Positions 17,049 through 24,400 are shown, counted from the first letter of the stretch. The stretch: DNA of 64,000 nucleotides from Elusimicrobia bacterium GWD2_63_28 (GCA_001799895.1 MGUI01000002.1:17533-81532), one strand, 5' to 3'. Numbers and translations are program-made. The notes: generated by a model from the sequence alone, not told the origin.

Positions 17049-17606
17049 TCAATAGACTATGACCTGGTACCCCAGCTTTATCAGCGGGGAGAGGTCCACG
17101 GGGACGTCCGCGTTCGGAGACATCGGCTCGCCCGTAGCCTTGAGTTCGTTAAAGACGTCGAAGATCTGCTTGGCGGACATGGAGCAGAGGGTGTAGGGGA
17201 TCTTTTCCAGCTTCATCTTGTCCAGCAGGGGCCGCATGGCCGGGGGGGCCCTGAAGGACATGTCCAGCAGCTTTAATTTCGGGTGCTTCGCCGTCATCTG
17301 CCCCGTGCGCCCCTTCACGGTGCTCGTGGAAGTTTCCACGGCGTCCTCCGCGGCGAAGGCCGTCATCTTGGTTTTCCAGCCGGCGGTGCCCAGCACGCCG
17401 TACAGGTCGAGGAAAGGCAGGATGCCCTCCCTTTCGAAGATCACCTGCACCTCTATGCCGGCCTCTTTCAGCTGCACGGCCCGCTTCATGGCGTTAACGA
17501 CCTGCTGCCTGCCCGCCACGATCACCACCTTGCCGGTCTGCTGCGCCGGCAGGGAAGCGGCCAGGGAAACCACTGCGAAAGACGCCAGGAATATTTTTTT
17601 GATCAT
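17049..17606 (-). CDS. Exported DsrE-like protein 2 of the hxs locus
   Basis: 185 residues from the ATG at 17606, preferred over an upstream in-frame ATG because MIKKIFLASFAVVSLAAS is a clean signal peptide and a G-rich ribosome site precedes it. The mature part has GKVVIVAGRQQVVNAMKRA and EAGIEVQVIFEREGIL, then IPYTLCSMSAKQIFDV and the end LGYQVIVY, a pattern like DsrE/DsrF sulfur-relay or small-molecule-binding folds. The single Cys of YTLCSMSA sits where catalytic Cys occur in some DsrE proteins. Paralogous to 17965-18513; each follows a His-Xaa-Ser repeat gene. Its function in the periplasm is unknown. Confidence 0.75.
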   Translation of the reverse strand: MIKKIFLASFAVVSLAASLPAQQTGKVVIVAGRQQVVNAMKRAVQLKEAGIEVQVIFEREGILPFLDLYGVLGTAGWKTKMTAFAAEDAVETSTSTVKGRTGQMTAKHPKLKLLDMSFRAPPAMRPLLDKMKLEKIPYTLCSMSAKQIFDVFNELKATGEPMSPNADVPVDLSPLIKLGYQVIVY

Positions 17607-17632
17607 AGTTCCACCCCTTGCCCTTTCCGCTT

Positions 17633-17941
17633 TCAATACGAGCCGTGGGACCCGTGCGAGCCGTGCGAGCCGTGCGACCCGTGCGAGCCGTGCGACCCGT
17701 GCGAGCCGTGGGAATTGTGCGAGGCGTGGGAGCTGTGGGAACCGTGGGAGGAGTGCGTGCAGGCCGCCTCGGAGGAGGTGACCGACAGCAGCAGGGAAAC
17801 CACGCCCATGCCGAGGCCGACGGAAGCGCCGGCCATTTTATTTATCTCGGTCTTGGTTATCTTCCCCTCCTCGCTGGTCAGGAACAGCCGCAGGCTTTTT
17901 TTAAGCGAGGGGATCTTTTTAGGTTCTTTCTTGTGTGCCAT
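17633..17941 (-). CDS. His-Xaa-Ser repeat protein B (HxsA-type putative precursor)
   Basis: 102 residues. A basic N-terminus (HKKEPKKIPSLKK) and the conserved FLTSEEGKI are followed by a Gly/Ala-rich hydrophobic stretch (residues 36-60, MAGASVGLGMGVVSLLLS) that could be a transmembrane or export segment, then Ala-Ala-Cys. Residues 63-102 are 13 His-Xaa-Ser triplets (HSS, HGS, HSS, HAS, HNS, then eight HGS) and a final Tyr. This is the HxsA type of repeat protein, thought to be the substrate of HxsB. It is nearly identical in plan to 18523-18834. The gene lies between the two DsrE-like genes. Confidence 0.85.
   Translation of the reverse strand: MAHKKEPKKIPSLKKSLRLFLTSEEGKITKTEINKMAGASVGLGMGVVSLLLSVTSSEAACTHSSHGSHSSHASHNSHGSHGSHGSHGSHGSHGSHGSHGSY
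17636..17755 (-). repeat. 9-base tandem repeat coding His-Xaa-Ser triplets, protein B
   Basis: Thirteen consecutive 9-base units (complement reads CAC, then a variable codon, then TCG or TCC). The eight units nearest the stop are almost identical in DNA (Gly codon GGC or GGG), while the five upstream ones vary (Ser, Gly, Ser, Ala, Asn). His is always CAC. The homogeneous 3' part suggests recent expansion by slippage or recombination. Confidence 0.9.
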
Positions 17942-17964
17942 ATGCCCTACCTCTACCGCGCCTT

Positions 17965-18513
17965 TCAGTAAACGACTACGGTGTAGCCCTGTTTGATAAA
18001 ATCAGAAATGTCCGCCGGATTTTCCGGGTCCGCCGAGAGCGGCTCGGCGGCCGCCGTCAACTCGTCGAAAGCCATAAAATCCCCGGCCGCCTGCGCCGAA
18101 ACCGTGTAGGGGATCTGCAGGTCCAGGACGCTCTGCAGCAGCGTCCTGAGCGCGGGCGGCAGCCCCAGCTTCTTCCCCGCCACCTGGTACCTGGGGGGCC
18201 TGACGATCCTGGCCGCCGCCTGCCCGGGCCGCGCGAGGTCGTCCTCCAGGCCTTTGACCTTTTTCTGCCAGGCCGGCTTGTCCAGTTCGCCGTGCAGGTC
18301 GAGGAAAGCGAGGACGGACGAGCCCTCGAAAAGGATGTGCACCTCGAGCCCGGCCTGCTTGAACTGCAGGACCCGGAGCAGCCCGCCGTCCAGCAGGCTG
18401 TTCGCGAAAAAGCTGGTGAGCACGACCAGCACTTTCCCCCCGGCCTCCTGGGCGCGCAGCGGCGCGGCGAACAGCAGGAGGGAGACGGCGGCCAGGAAAA
18501 GTCTTTTAGTCAT
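17965..18513 (-). CDS. Exported DsrE-like protein 1 of the hxs locus
   Basis: 182 residues with a signal peptide (MTKRLFLAAVSLLLFAAPLRAQ). The mature domain has GKVLVVLTSFFANSLLDGG, QAGLEVHILFEGSSVLAFLDL and IPYTVSAQAAGDFMAF, ending QGYTVVVY. It aligns with 17049-17606 over its length, but the Cys of YTLC in that paralogue is not present here (YTVS), so if that Cys is catalytic this copy works differently. It starts 9 bases after the stop of repeat protein A. The pairing of one repeat gene with one DsrE-like gene is duplicated as a unit. Confidence 0.72.
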   Translation of the reverse strand: MTKRLFLAAVSLLLFAAPLRAQEAGGKVLVVLTSFFANSLLDGGLLRVLQFKQAGLEVHILFEGSSVLAFLDLHGELDKPAWQKKVKGLEDDLARPGQAAARIVRPPRYQVAGKKLGLPPALRTLLQSVLDLQIPYTVSAQAAGDFMAFDELTAAAEPLSADPENPADISDFIKQGYTVVVY

Positions 18514-18522
18514 GATAAAGCC

Positions 18523-18834
18523 CTAGTAGGACCCGTGCGAGCCGTGCGAGGCGTGCGAGCCGTGCGAGCCGTGCGAGCCGTGCGAGCCGTGCGAGCCGTG
18601 GGAATTATGCGAGGCGTGCGAGGAATGCGAGCCGTGAGAGGAATGGGTGCAGGCCGCCTCGGTGGATTTCACCATCATCAGCAGCGCGGCGATGCCCATG
18701 CCCACGCCGATGGAGGCGCCGGCCATGCTGCTCACCTTGCGCTTGGAGATCTTGCCCTCCTCGCTCGTCAGGAAGTTGCGCAGGTTCTTCTTCAGGGAGG
18801 GCAGTTTTTTTTCTTTCTTCATTTTTTCAGGCAT
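18523..18834 (-). CDS. His-Xaa-Ser repeat protein A (HxsA-type putative precursor)
   Basis: 103 residues. Lys-rich N-terminus, LPSLKKNLRNFLTSEEGKI, a hydrophobic segment (residues 37-60, MAGASIGVGMGIAALLMM), then Ala-Ala-Cys and 13 His-Xaa-Ser triplets from residue 64 (HSS, HGS, HSS, HAS, HNS, five HGS, HAS, two HGS) ending in Tyr. The start overlaps the HxsB stop by 8 bases, so enzyme and substrate are translationally coupled. A second ATG (codon 5) could be used instead. Very close to 17633-17941, differing mainly in the helix and in one HAS unit. Confidence 0.85.
   Translation of the reverse strand: MPEKMKKEKKLPSLKKNLRNFLTSEEGKISKRKVSSMAGASIGVGMGIAALLMMVKSTEAACTHSSHGSHSSHASHNSHGSHGSHGSHGSHGSHASHGSHGSY
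18526..18645 (-). repeat. 9-base tandem repeat coding His-Xaa-Ser triplets, protein A
   Basis: Thirteen 9-base units, near-perfect at the 3' end (repeated complement of cgagccgtg), with one Ala variant. About 0.9 kb from the similar array at 17636-17755 and in the same orientation, so the two could recombine and delete the DNA between them. Confidence 0.9.
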
Positions 18835-20320
18835 TGGCCGCCGCCTTTCTGGCCTTCGCTCCGTCCCGGTACCACTCGGCGTTCAGCCAGGTCTCCAGCA
18901 CCGCGCGGGAGTCCGCCTGCGCCAGCTTCTCGAAAAGGATCTTCTGCACGCCCTTGTTGACGGCGCAGCGCTGGTCGTTGGCCTTCTGCGGGAACAGGCT
19001 GCCCAGGAAATAGCTGTTGACCGGGCAGACGCCGCAGAAAGGCTTGAAGGCGCAGTCCGAACAGCCCGGCAGGCTTTCCAGGCAGGAGGAGAGGCAGGCC
19101 GTCTTGGTGACGGGGTGGTCGATGACGCCGGCGTAAGTCGCGTCCAGGACGCTGCCGAGCCTGAAGCTCTCGTCGCCCATGACGGCCAGCATGCGGCCCT
19201 CGTCGCAGGTGTAGATGTCGCCGTTGTAGTTGTAGGCCAGCTGGCCGATGGCGGCGCCGCACATGAGGCGGCAGTCCATGTGGGAGGGGTCCTCCCCCCC
19301 GAGGATCTTGGTCAGGAAGGTCTGCGCGGTCTTCTCGCGGATCTTCACGCCGCGCAGGTTCAGCCCGATAAGGTATTCCAGCAGCTCCCGGTAGAAGGCC
19401 AGGTACTCGGCGGCGGTATAGCCTATCTTCTGCCAGTTGCCGCCGGTAAAGCCGAAAGGGTTGAGGGGGCGCGGGTACACCTCGCGCTGGCCGAGCTTCA
19501 GGTATTCGTCCACCAGCTCGCGGGGCTTGGCCAGCATCCTGCGCGTGACGGTGGCCAGGGCGGTGATCCTGTAGATGTAGCCGCGCTTGAGGTAGCGCGG
19601 GCGGGCGGCGTTGAACTTCTTTATCCACTTCACCGCGCACGCGTGCCCCGAGCCGCCGGAATAGACGCGCTGCGCGTCGTGCAGGGCCGCGGGGCCGTCG
19701 AGCGAGGTGGCCACGGCGATGCGGTGTTTGAAAATGAAGCGCAGCTTGTCGTCGTCCATGGCCGACAGGTTGGTGACCAGCTTGAAGCTGACGGTCTTTT
19801 TGAGCTCTCCGGCCCGGGCCTCGGCGTATTCCACCGCGAACTTGACGACCTCCCAGTTCAGCAGCGGCTCGCCGCCCTGGAACTCGATGTCGAGGCCGGC
19901 CCGCGGCGAGGAGAGGATGAAATCCACGGTCTTGCGCGCCGTCTCCAGGTCCATGTCGAACTGCTTTTCGCCGGCGCCCTTGGCGGACGCGTGGCAATAG
20001 ACGCATTTCTGGTTGCAGCGTATCGTCGGTATGATGATGTGCAGGGCGGTGCCGCCGAAGATGGAGGCGTTGAGGCCCGCGAACTTTTCCGAGCAGCTGA
20101 TGAAATCCGAGGGGCGCAGCAGGAAGCCGCCCGCCGCGAGCTCCGGGTAGCGGGCGTGGCCTTCGGCGATCTTGCCCGCGAGGAAAGCGGCGAAGTCGGC
20201 GTCGTCCAGGAAAGCCCAGCCGCCCCAGTCGTTGGTGACGAGGGTGCCCAGGCCGCGCATCGGCTCGAAGTAGAAAGGCGAGGCGCCCGTTTTTGAAAGT
20301 TTCTTTTTACCGTTTACCAT
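18827..20320 (-). CDS. hxsB: His-Xaa-Ser system radical SAM maturase HxsB
   Basis: 497 residues. The N-terminal part (PFYFEPMRGLGTLVTNDWGG, then LRPSDFISCSEKF) is characteristic of HxsB. The radical SAM motif is IRCNQKCVYC (Cys102, 106, 109), followed by EFQGGEPLLNWE. The C-terminus is a full SPASM domain: CGAAIGQLAYNY then GDIYTC (GX4C), CLSSC, CSDCAFKPFCGVCP (CX2CX5CX2C) and a last Cys (DQRC), enough for two auxiliary Fe-S clusters as in anSME and peptide maturases. In known His-Xaa-Ser loci it is predicted to modify the repeat protein; the chemistry is not established. Gene lies between the small HxsD-like gene and repeat protein A. Confidence 0.88.
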   Translation of the reverse strand: MVNGKKKLSKTGASPFYFEPMRGLGTLVTNDWGGWAFLDDADFAAFLAGKIAEGHARYPELAAGGFLLRPSDFISCSEKFAGLNASIFGGTALHIIIPTIRCNQKCVYCHASAKGAGEKQFDMDLETARKTVDFILSSPRAGLDIEFQGGEPLLNWEVVKFAVEYAEARAGELKKTVSFKLVTNLSAMDDDKLRFIFKHRIAVATSLDGPAALHDAQRVYSGGSGHACAVKWIKKFNAARPRYLKRGYIYRITALATVTRRMLAKPRELVDEYLKLGQREVYPRPLNPFGFTGGNWQKIGYTAAEYLAFYRELLEYLIGLNLRGVKIREKTAQTFLTKILGGEDPSHMDCRLMCGAAIGQLAYNYNGDIYTCDEGRMLAVMGDESFRLGSVLDATYAGVIDHPVTKTACLSSCLESLPGCSDCAFKPFCGVCPVNSYFLGSLFPQKANDQRCAVNKGVQKILFEKLAQADSRAVLETWLNAEWYRDGAKARKAAANA

Positions 20321-20334
20321 AAGGCCTGCCGCCC

Positions 20335-20547
20335 TCAGCGGCTGTTGAACAGCGCGCAGTTGGAGAATTCGTCGGCCAGCTCCGCGGGGGACCCCGGCGC
20401 CGGGGTGATGACCGCGGTGATATAGGCGCCCCGCCTGGAGACGGCGACGGAGGCGAAGTCCGCGTACGCCTCGGCGGCGGCTTTCACGCCCCGCTCGGAA
20501 TAAACGGCGGAATGGAATTTAACGGTCGTTCTTTTTTTTGGCGCCAT
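20335..20547 (-). CDS. Small HxsD-like protein
   Basis: 70 residues. VKFHSAVYSERGVKAAAEAYADFASVAV followed by ELADEFSNCALF resembles the YSLESVYQAAYAMLDRLYF and LKDEFFNELL elements of HxsD just upstream, so I read it as a diverged second HxsD-family member. HxsD-type proteins are small and their role is unknown; by analogy with PqqD-like leader-binding partners one may bind the precursor (inference). It overlaps the end of HxsD by 29 bases in another frame and is followed 14 bases later by HxsB. An A8 run occurs inside the overlap. Confidence 0.6.
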   Translation of the reverse strand: MAPKKRTTVKFHSAVYSERGVKAAAEAYADFASVAVSRRGAYITAVITPAPGSPAELADEFSNCALFNSR

Positions 20548-20926
20548 ACTTTTCTTCCCAGGGCTGGGCGATGCCTAGCGGGTCCTGCGAGTAATCGGCT
20601 TTTTCCGCGGACGCCCCTATCAGCGCCTGCGCGATGAGCGCCTCCCGGATCTTTTTCGTACGCCTGGCCACCAGCACGCGCAGTTCGGAGTTCAGGAGTT
20701 CGTTGAAGAACTCGTCCTTGAGGGCCTGCAGTTCCAGGGGCCTGGCCTTCCCCTTGGGCTTGATCTCGGCCAGCAGGGTGCCCTGGTCCTTTTTATCGAA
20801 ATAGAAATAAAGCCTGTCCAGCATGGCGTACGCGGCCTGGTAGACGCTTTCCAGGCTGTAATTACCCAGGTTTATGGTGAAGCTGAGCTTGTTTTCTGTT
20901 TTCATAAGGCCGAATGAAATCTGCAC
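20519..20926 (-). CDS. hxsD: His-Xaa-Ser system protein HxsD
   Basis: 135 residues from GTG 20926, or 128 from the ATG at 20905 (MKTENKLSFTINLGNYS), which may be the true start. FTINLGNYSLESVYQAAYAMLDRLYFYFD and the segment FFNELLNSELRVLVARRTKKIREAL match the HxsD signature, a conserved region built around LLNDYxLRE. This is the first gene of the hxs operon behind a strong promoter. The C-terminal tail (about 105-135) is polar and ends in Lys residues. Function within the system is unknown. Confidence 0.75.
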   Translation of the reverse strand: MQISFGLMKTENKLSFTINLGNYSLESVYQAAYAMLDRLYFYFDKKDQGTLLAEIKPKGKARPLELQALKDEFFNELLNSELRVLVARRTKKIREALIAQALIGASAEKADYSQDPLGIAQPWEEKYGAKKKNDR

Positions 20927-20943
20927 TAATAATTAATAGAGAA

Positions 20944-20972
20944 ATACTACAGTTTTGACGGCCGATTGTCAA
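20944..20972 (-). promoter_or_regulatory. Sigma70-type promoter of the hxs operon, TTGACA-17-TAGTAT
   Basis: On the minus strand a perfect -35 TTGACA (20972-20967), a 17-base spacer and -10 TAGTAT (20949-20944). Expected transcription start about 20937, 11 bases before GTG 20926 and 32 before ATG 20905. It is back to back with the upstream region of the 21069 gene. Confidence 0.7.
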
Positions 20973-21068
20973 CGAAGCGGGCCCGCCCCTGAAACCCGGC
21001 CCGGGCCTGTCTCCGGGGGCCTATATTTTATAGAATTTAACCCGGACGGACGGCAATCCGGCCCTGAC

Positions 21069-22088
21069 ATGCCCATGACCTCACTCCAAAGCAGGCTCGC
21101 TTCTCCCCGGACCAGGGCGGCAGCCGCGCGGGCGGCCCTGGCCGCCCGGGGCGGGGAACAGCGGGAGCTCTTCGCCCTGGCCAGGAAGGCGCGGGACGGG
21201 GCTTTTCCGGCAATGACGGCCGAAGTGCGCAGCGTCATAGAGGTCTCCAACGCCTGCCGGGCCCGCTGCCGCTTCTGCAATATCAACGCGCTCTCCCCCC
21301 GCAAGCGCTACACCCTGGGCCGCGAAGAGCTGGCGGGAATAGCCGCCCGCCTTTACAAAGAGCGCGGCCGGCGGGTGTTCCTGCTGCAGTCCGGCGAGAA
21401 CCCCGCCGAAAAGTTCATAACGATGCTGTGCGGCGCCGTGGCGGACATGAAGGCGGCGCTGCCCGGCATTTCGGTCATCGCCTGTCTCGGCAGCCTGCCC
21501 AAAGCGCAGTACGCGCGGCTGAAAAAAGCCGGGGTGGACAGGTATATACTAAAATTCGAGACCTCGGACCCGCGCCTCTACGCCGCCGTCAAGCCCGGAG
21601 ACACGCTGGCCAGGCGGGTCCGCTGCCTTGAAACGCTGCGCGGCCTGGGGTTCGGCGTGGGCACCGGGAACATAGTCGGCCTGCCCGGCCAGGAGCCGGC
21701 CGGCCTGCTGCGGGACCTGCTGTTCTTCCGCCGCTTCTCGCCGGAGATGGCCAGCGCCTCGGTCTTCATCCCCGGCGAGGATTCTTCTTTCAGCGGCCGC
21801 GGCCCCGGGAACCTGGACACGGCGCTGAACTTCATGGCGCTGCTGCGCGTTTTTTACCCCCGCGCGCTCATCCCCAGCACCAGTTCGCTGGAGAAGGCGC
21901 GCCCCGGCGCCCAGCTGCAGGGACTGCTGGCCGGCGCCAACGCCGTCACCGTGCACGACGGAACTCCGGAAGCGCTGAAGCCTGTTTTCCCCATCTACTC
22001 CGTCAGCCGCTTCACCCCCGAAGAAAGATTCATAAAGAGGATAGCCGCCGCTGCCGGGCTCAGGCCCGCGGCGGGGCCCCTGGCATGA
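21069..22088 (+). CDS. BioB/HydE-like radical SAM protein
   Basis: 339 residues from the ATG at 21069; an alternative ATG is two codons later. Motif VSNACRARCRFC (Cys63, 67, 70) followed by RYTLGREELAGIAARLYKERG and VFLLQSGENP is the pattern of the HydE/PylB/BioB group. C-terminal residues 200-320 (GTGNIVGLPGQE, then SASVFIPGEDSSF and VTVHDGTPE) correspond to their biotin-and-thiamin-synthesis-associated domain. HydE helps build the hydrogenase H-cluster and PylB makes pyrrolysine precursors; no other gene of either pathway is visible, so a third role is possible. The stop overlaps the EamA-family start (ATGA), implying a shared transcript. Confidence 0.8.
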   Translation: MPMTSLQSRLASPRTRAAAARAALAARGGEQRELFALARKARDGAFPAMTAEVRSVIEVSNACRARCRFCNINALSPRKRYTLGREELAGIAARLYKERGRRVFLLQSGENPAEKFITMLCGAVADMKAALPGISVIACLGSLPKAQYARLKKAGVDRYILKFETSDPRLYAAVKPGDTLARRVRCLETLRGLGFGVGTGNIVGLPGQEPAGLLRDLLFFRRFSPEMASASVFIPGEDSSFSGRGPGNLDTALNFMALLRVFYPRALIPSTSSLEKARPGAQLQGLLAGANAVTVHDGTPEALKPVFPIYSVSRFTPEERFIKRIAAAAGLRPAAGPLA

Positions 22089-22972
22089 GCTCACCCCTGG
22101 GCCTGGAGGCCTTAGGCGCGGCGGCCGCGCTCGGTTCCGCGGCCTCCTGGGCGCTGACCTCCGTGATGTTCGGGACGCTGGGCGAGGATGTGCCGCCGGA
22201 AGGAATGAACCTGGCGAAATGCGCCGCCGGGGCGGCCATGCTGTGCGCCGCGCTGCCGTTCGCCGGGGCCGGGAGCGTGAGCGGCCCGGCGGCCCTCTGC
22301 CTGGGCCTGAGCGGCCTGCTCGGCATAGCCGCCGGCGATACTTTTTATTTCAGGGCGCTGGTGGGGCTGGGCCCGCGGCTCACGGTCCTGCTCGGCACGC
22401 TGGGGCCCGTCCTGACGGTGCTGCTGGCGGTGGTCTTCCTGAGGGAGCGGCCCTCGCCGGCCGCCTGGGCCGGCATAGCGCTGGTCACCGCCGGGGCGTC
22501 GTGGGCCATGTGGGAAACCTCCCCGGCCGGCAAGGCCAGGGACCGCGCCAGGGGCGTCAGGTACGCGCTGCTCGCGGCGGCCTGCATGGCCGCGGCCGTG
22601 ATACTGGCGAAAGCGGGCGTCCAGGATTCCCCCCCGCTGCTCTCCTCCGTCATCCGCATGGCCTGCGCCGGGGCCGGGCTTTTCGTCTGGGGGCTGGCCG
22701 GAGGCCGGCTCGGCGGCTGGCTGACCCCGCTGAAGGACCGCCGCCTGATGCTGCACCTGCTCGCGGCGGTTTTCCTTACGGTCTTCGGCGGCTTTTACCT
22801 CGCGCTCGTCGCGCTGAAGTATACCACGGCCGCGGTCGCGTCCACCCTCACCTCCACGACCCCCCTCTTCATCCTGCCGCTCTCGGCCCTGATGCTGCGC
22901 GAAAAAATAACCGCGCGCGCCGCGGCGGCGGCCGTCCTGACGGCCGCGGGCGTCATCCTGATAGTGCTCTGA
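22085..22972 (+). CDS. EamA/DMT-family transporter
   Basis: 295 residues with about ten hydrophobic segments arranged as two EamA repeats (first around AALGSAASWALTSVMFG to LAVVFLRERPSPAAWAG, second around AACMAAAVILAKAGV to LMLREKITARAAAAAVLTAAGVILI). The FLRERP and MLREKI motifs end each half, as usual. Members move metabolites such as amino acids across the inner membrane. Coupling to the BioB/HydE-like gene suggests it exports or imports that enzyme's product, but this is inference. Confidence 0.88.
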   Translation: MSSPLGLEALGAAAALGSAASWALTSVMFGTLGEDVPPEGMNLAKCAAGAAMLCAALPFAGAGSVSGPAALCLGLSGLLGIAAGDTFYFRALVGLGPRLTVLLGTLGPVLTVLLAVVFLRERPSPAAWAGIALVTAGASWAMWETSPAGKARDRARGVRYALLAAACMAAAVILAKAGVQDSPPLLSSVIRMACAGAGLFVWGLAGGRLGGWLTPLKDRRLMLHLLAAVFLTVFGGFYLALVALKYTTAAVASTLTSTTPLFILPLSALMLREKITARAAAAAVLTAAGVILIVL

Positions 22973-24400
22973 TCAAACCAAGTAGGGATTAAGCGGGCCG
23001 GGGGCGTAAGCCCCGCGGCCGAAAGGCATGAATTCCGGCTGGTAGAACTGGTGGCAAACCTCGTCGGCGAAGAAGGCGCCCTCAGGCGTCAGCTCCAGCT
23101 TCGCCGCGTCCTCGTACAGCAGCCCGGCCTCTTTGAGGCGCGCGATCCTGGCCCCGAATATTTCCCCCGGCAGCCGCCCCGTGAGCCGTTTGAAGTGCCC
23201 CTTGATCACCCGCCGGTTCTTGAGCGGCAGCACGAAGGCCCAGACGGCCTGCGCGGCCGCGCCGCGCACCAGGCCGCGGTTCACGGGCAGCCTGCCCGCG
23301 GCCAGCAGCGCGTAGTATTCTTTCAGGTCGGCGGTGGGCAGCGCGAACCTGTCGCGCAGGCTGCTGAACGCCGTCAGGCCGAGGCCTATCTGGTCGACGA
23401 GGCCGCAGCACTGGTCGTGCGCGTAGCGGGAAAAATCGGCCGGGTCTTTTGAAAAGACGCGGCGGAGGTTCTCCGTGTAGCCGGCCTCTTCCAGGAGGAG
23501 CTGCGCCGCCTGCTTCATGCGGAAAACTTCCTCCGGCGGGGTCTGCGGCCGGGCCACGCCCCTTGAAAAGAAACCCGCGTGGTCCCCGTAGGGGATCAGC
23601 TTGATCCTGTAGAGCTGGACCTCTTCGACGCCCAGCGCCGCCGCCCGCCGGACGGTCGCGGTCCAGGTCTCCATCGTATCGCCGGGGTAGCCGTAGATGA
23701 ACTCGATATTCAGCTTGAAGCCCGCCGCCCGGGCCGCCTCCACGGCCCGCAGCGCCGCGGCCGAGTCGTGCGCGCGGTTCATCCGCCCGAGCACGCCGTC
23801 GTCGAGCGACTGCAGCCCTATCGTAAGCCGTCCCACCCCGTGCGCCTTAAGTATCCTGAGGCGCTCTCCGCCCTCCGGCCCCAGCAGCGTGCCGGGGTCC
23901 ACGTCGTAGGAGAACTGCGGCGCGCCGGAAAGGTCGAACTGGGAGGTGAAGTCTTCCAGGAACCGGGCGAGCAGCGCCGGCGGCAGGAAGGTCGGGGTGC
24001 CGCCCCCGACCAGCACGGAACTCACCTTCGGGCGGTCCAGGCCCAGGCGGCGCCGGTACAGCCGCGCCTCCAGCGCGAGCGCGTCCAGGTAGGCGGCCTT
24101 GTCGCCGTCGGAGGCCCCGACGGTAACGGGGTAATGGCAGAAATGGCACCGGCGGCCGCAGAAGGGAATATGGACGTAGACGGAGATCCTGCCGTCCGCC
24201 GGCGGGGTGTAGCCGCGGAAGAGGTCCTCCTCGCCCGCGGGCGGGTACATCGTGATGCCGGGATAATGGACCACCGGGTAGAAGTCCCCGTCGAGCGGGA
24301 TAAGGCCCAGGGCCTGCAGGCGCCTGAAATCCCCGGCCCGTTTTTCCACGGCAGCCCCGGCTTCTTTTCTCATGGCGCGCAGCCTCCAGCCGCGGGACAT
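22973..24400 (-). CDS. HemN/HemW-like radical SAM protein
   Basis: 475 residues; an ATG ten codons in is also possible. SVYVHIPFCGRRCHFCHYP carries Cys81, 85 and 88, followed by VLVGGGTPTFLPP and the HemN-type stretch IGLQSLDDGVLGRMNRAH. The fourth Cys seen in true coproporphyrinogen III dehydrogenase (CX3CX2CXC) is replaced, and the N-terminus (residues 1-70) is unlike HemN, so it is probably a HemW-like heme-related or a different CPO-like enzyme. A C-terminal HemN-type helical domain (about 370-460) is present. Converges with the EamA gene with no gap. Confidence 0.82.
   Translation of the reverse strand: MSRGWRLRAMRKEAGAAVEKRAGDFRRLQALGLIPLDGDFYPVVHYPGITMYPPAGEEDLFRGYTPPADGRISVYVHIPFCGRRCHFCHYPVTVGASDGDKAAYLDALALEARLYRRRLGLDRPKVSSVLVGGGTPTFLPPALLARFLEDFTSQFDLSGAPQFSYDVDPGTLLGPEGGERLRILKAHGVGRLTIGLQSLDDGVLGRMNRAHDSAAALRAVEAARAAGFKLNIEFIYGYPGDTMETWTATVRRAAALGVEEVQLYRIKLIPYGDHAGFFSRGVARPQTPPEEVFRMKQAAQLLLEEAGYTENLRRVFSKDPADFSRYAHDQCCGLVDQIGLGLTAFSSLRDRFALPTADLKEYYALLAAGRLPVNRGLVRGAAAQAVWAFVLPLKNRRVIKGHFKRLTGRLPGEIFGARIARLKEAGLLYEDAAKLELTPEGAFFADEVCHQFYQPEFMPFGRGAYAPGPLNPYLV

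Noticed and set aside
17636..18645. CRISPR array
   Set aside because: The repeats are 9-base direct tandem units with no spacers, lie within open reading frames and there are no cas genes.
17618..18960. Open frames across the His-Xaa-Ser arrays on the plus strand giving Ala-Val-Arg or Cys-Glu-Pro repeats
   Set aside because: They are the antisense readings of the 9-base arrays. Only the minus-strand reading gives matching paralogous proteins with a conserved N-terminal part.
20519..20547. Programmed frameshift joining HxsD to the small HxsD-like protein at the A8 run
   Set aside because: Both genes have usable starts, the needed shift is +1, and no stimulatory structure is visible. Ordinary overlap explains it better.
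22973..24400. True coproporphyrinogen III dehydrogenase (HemN)
   Set aside because: The fourth Cys after the CX3CX2C motif is missing and the N-terminus differs, so only HemN/HemW-like is supported.
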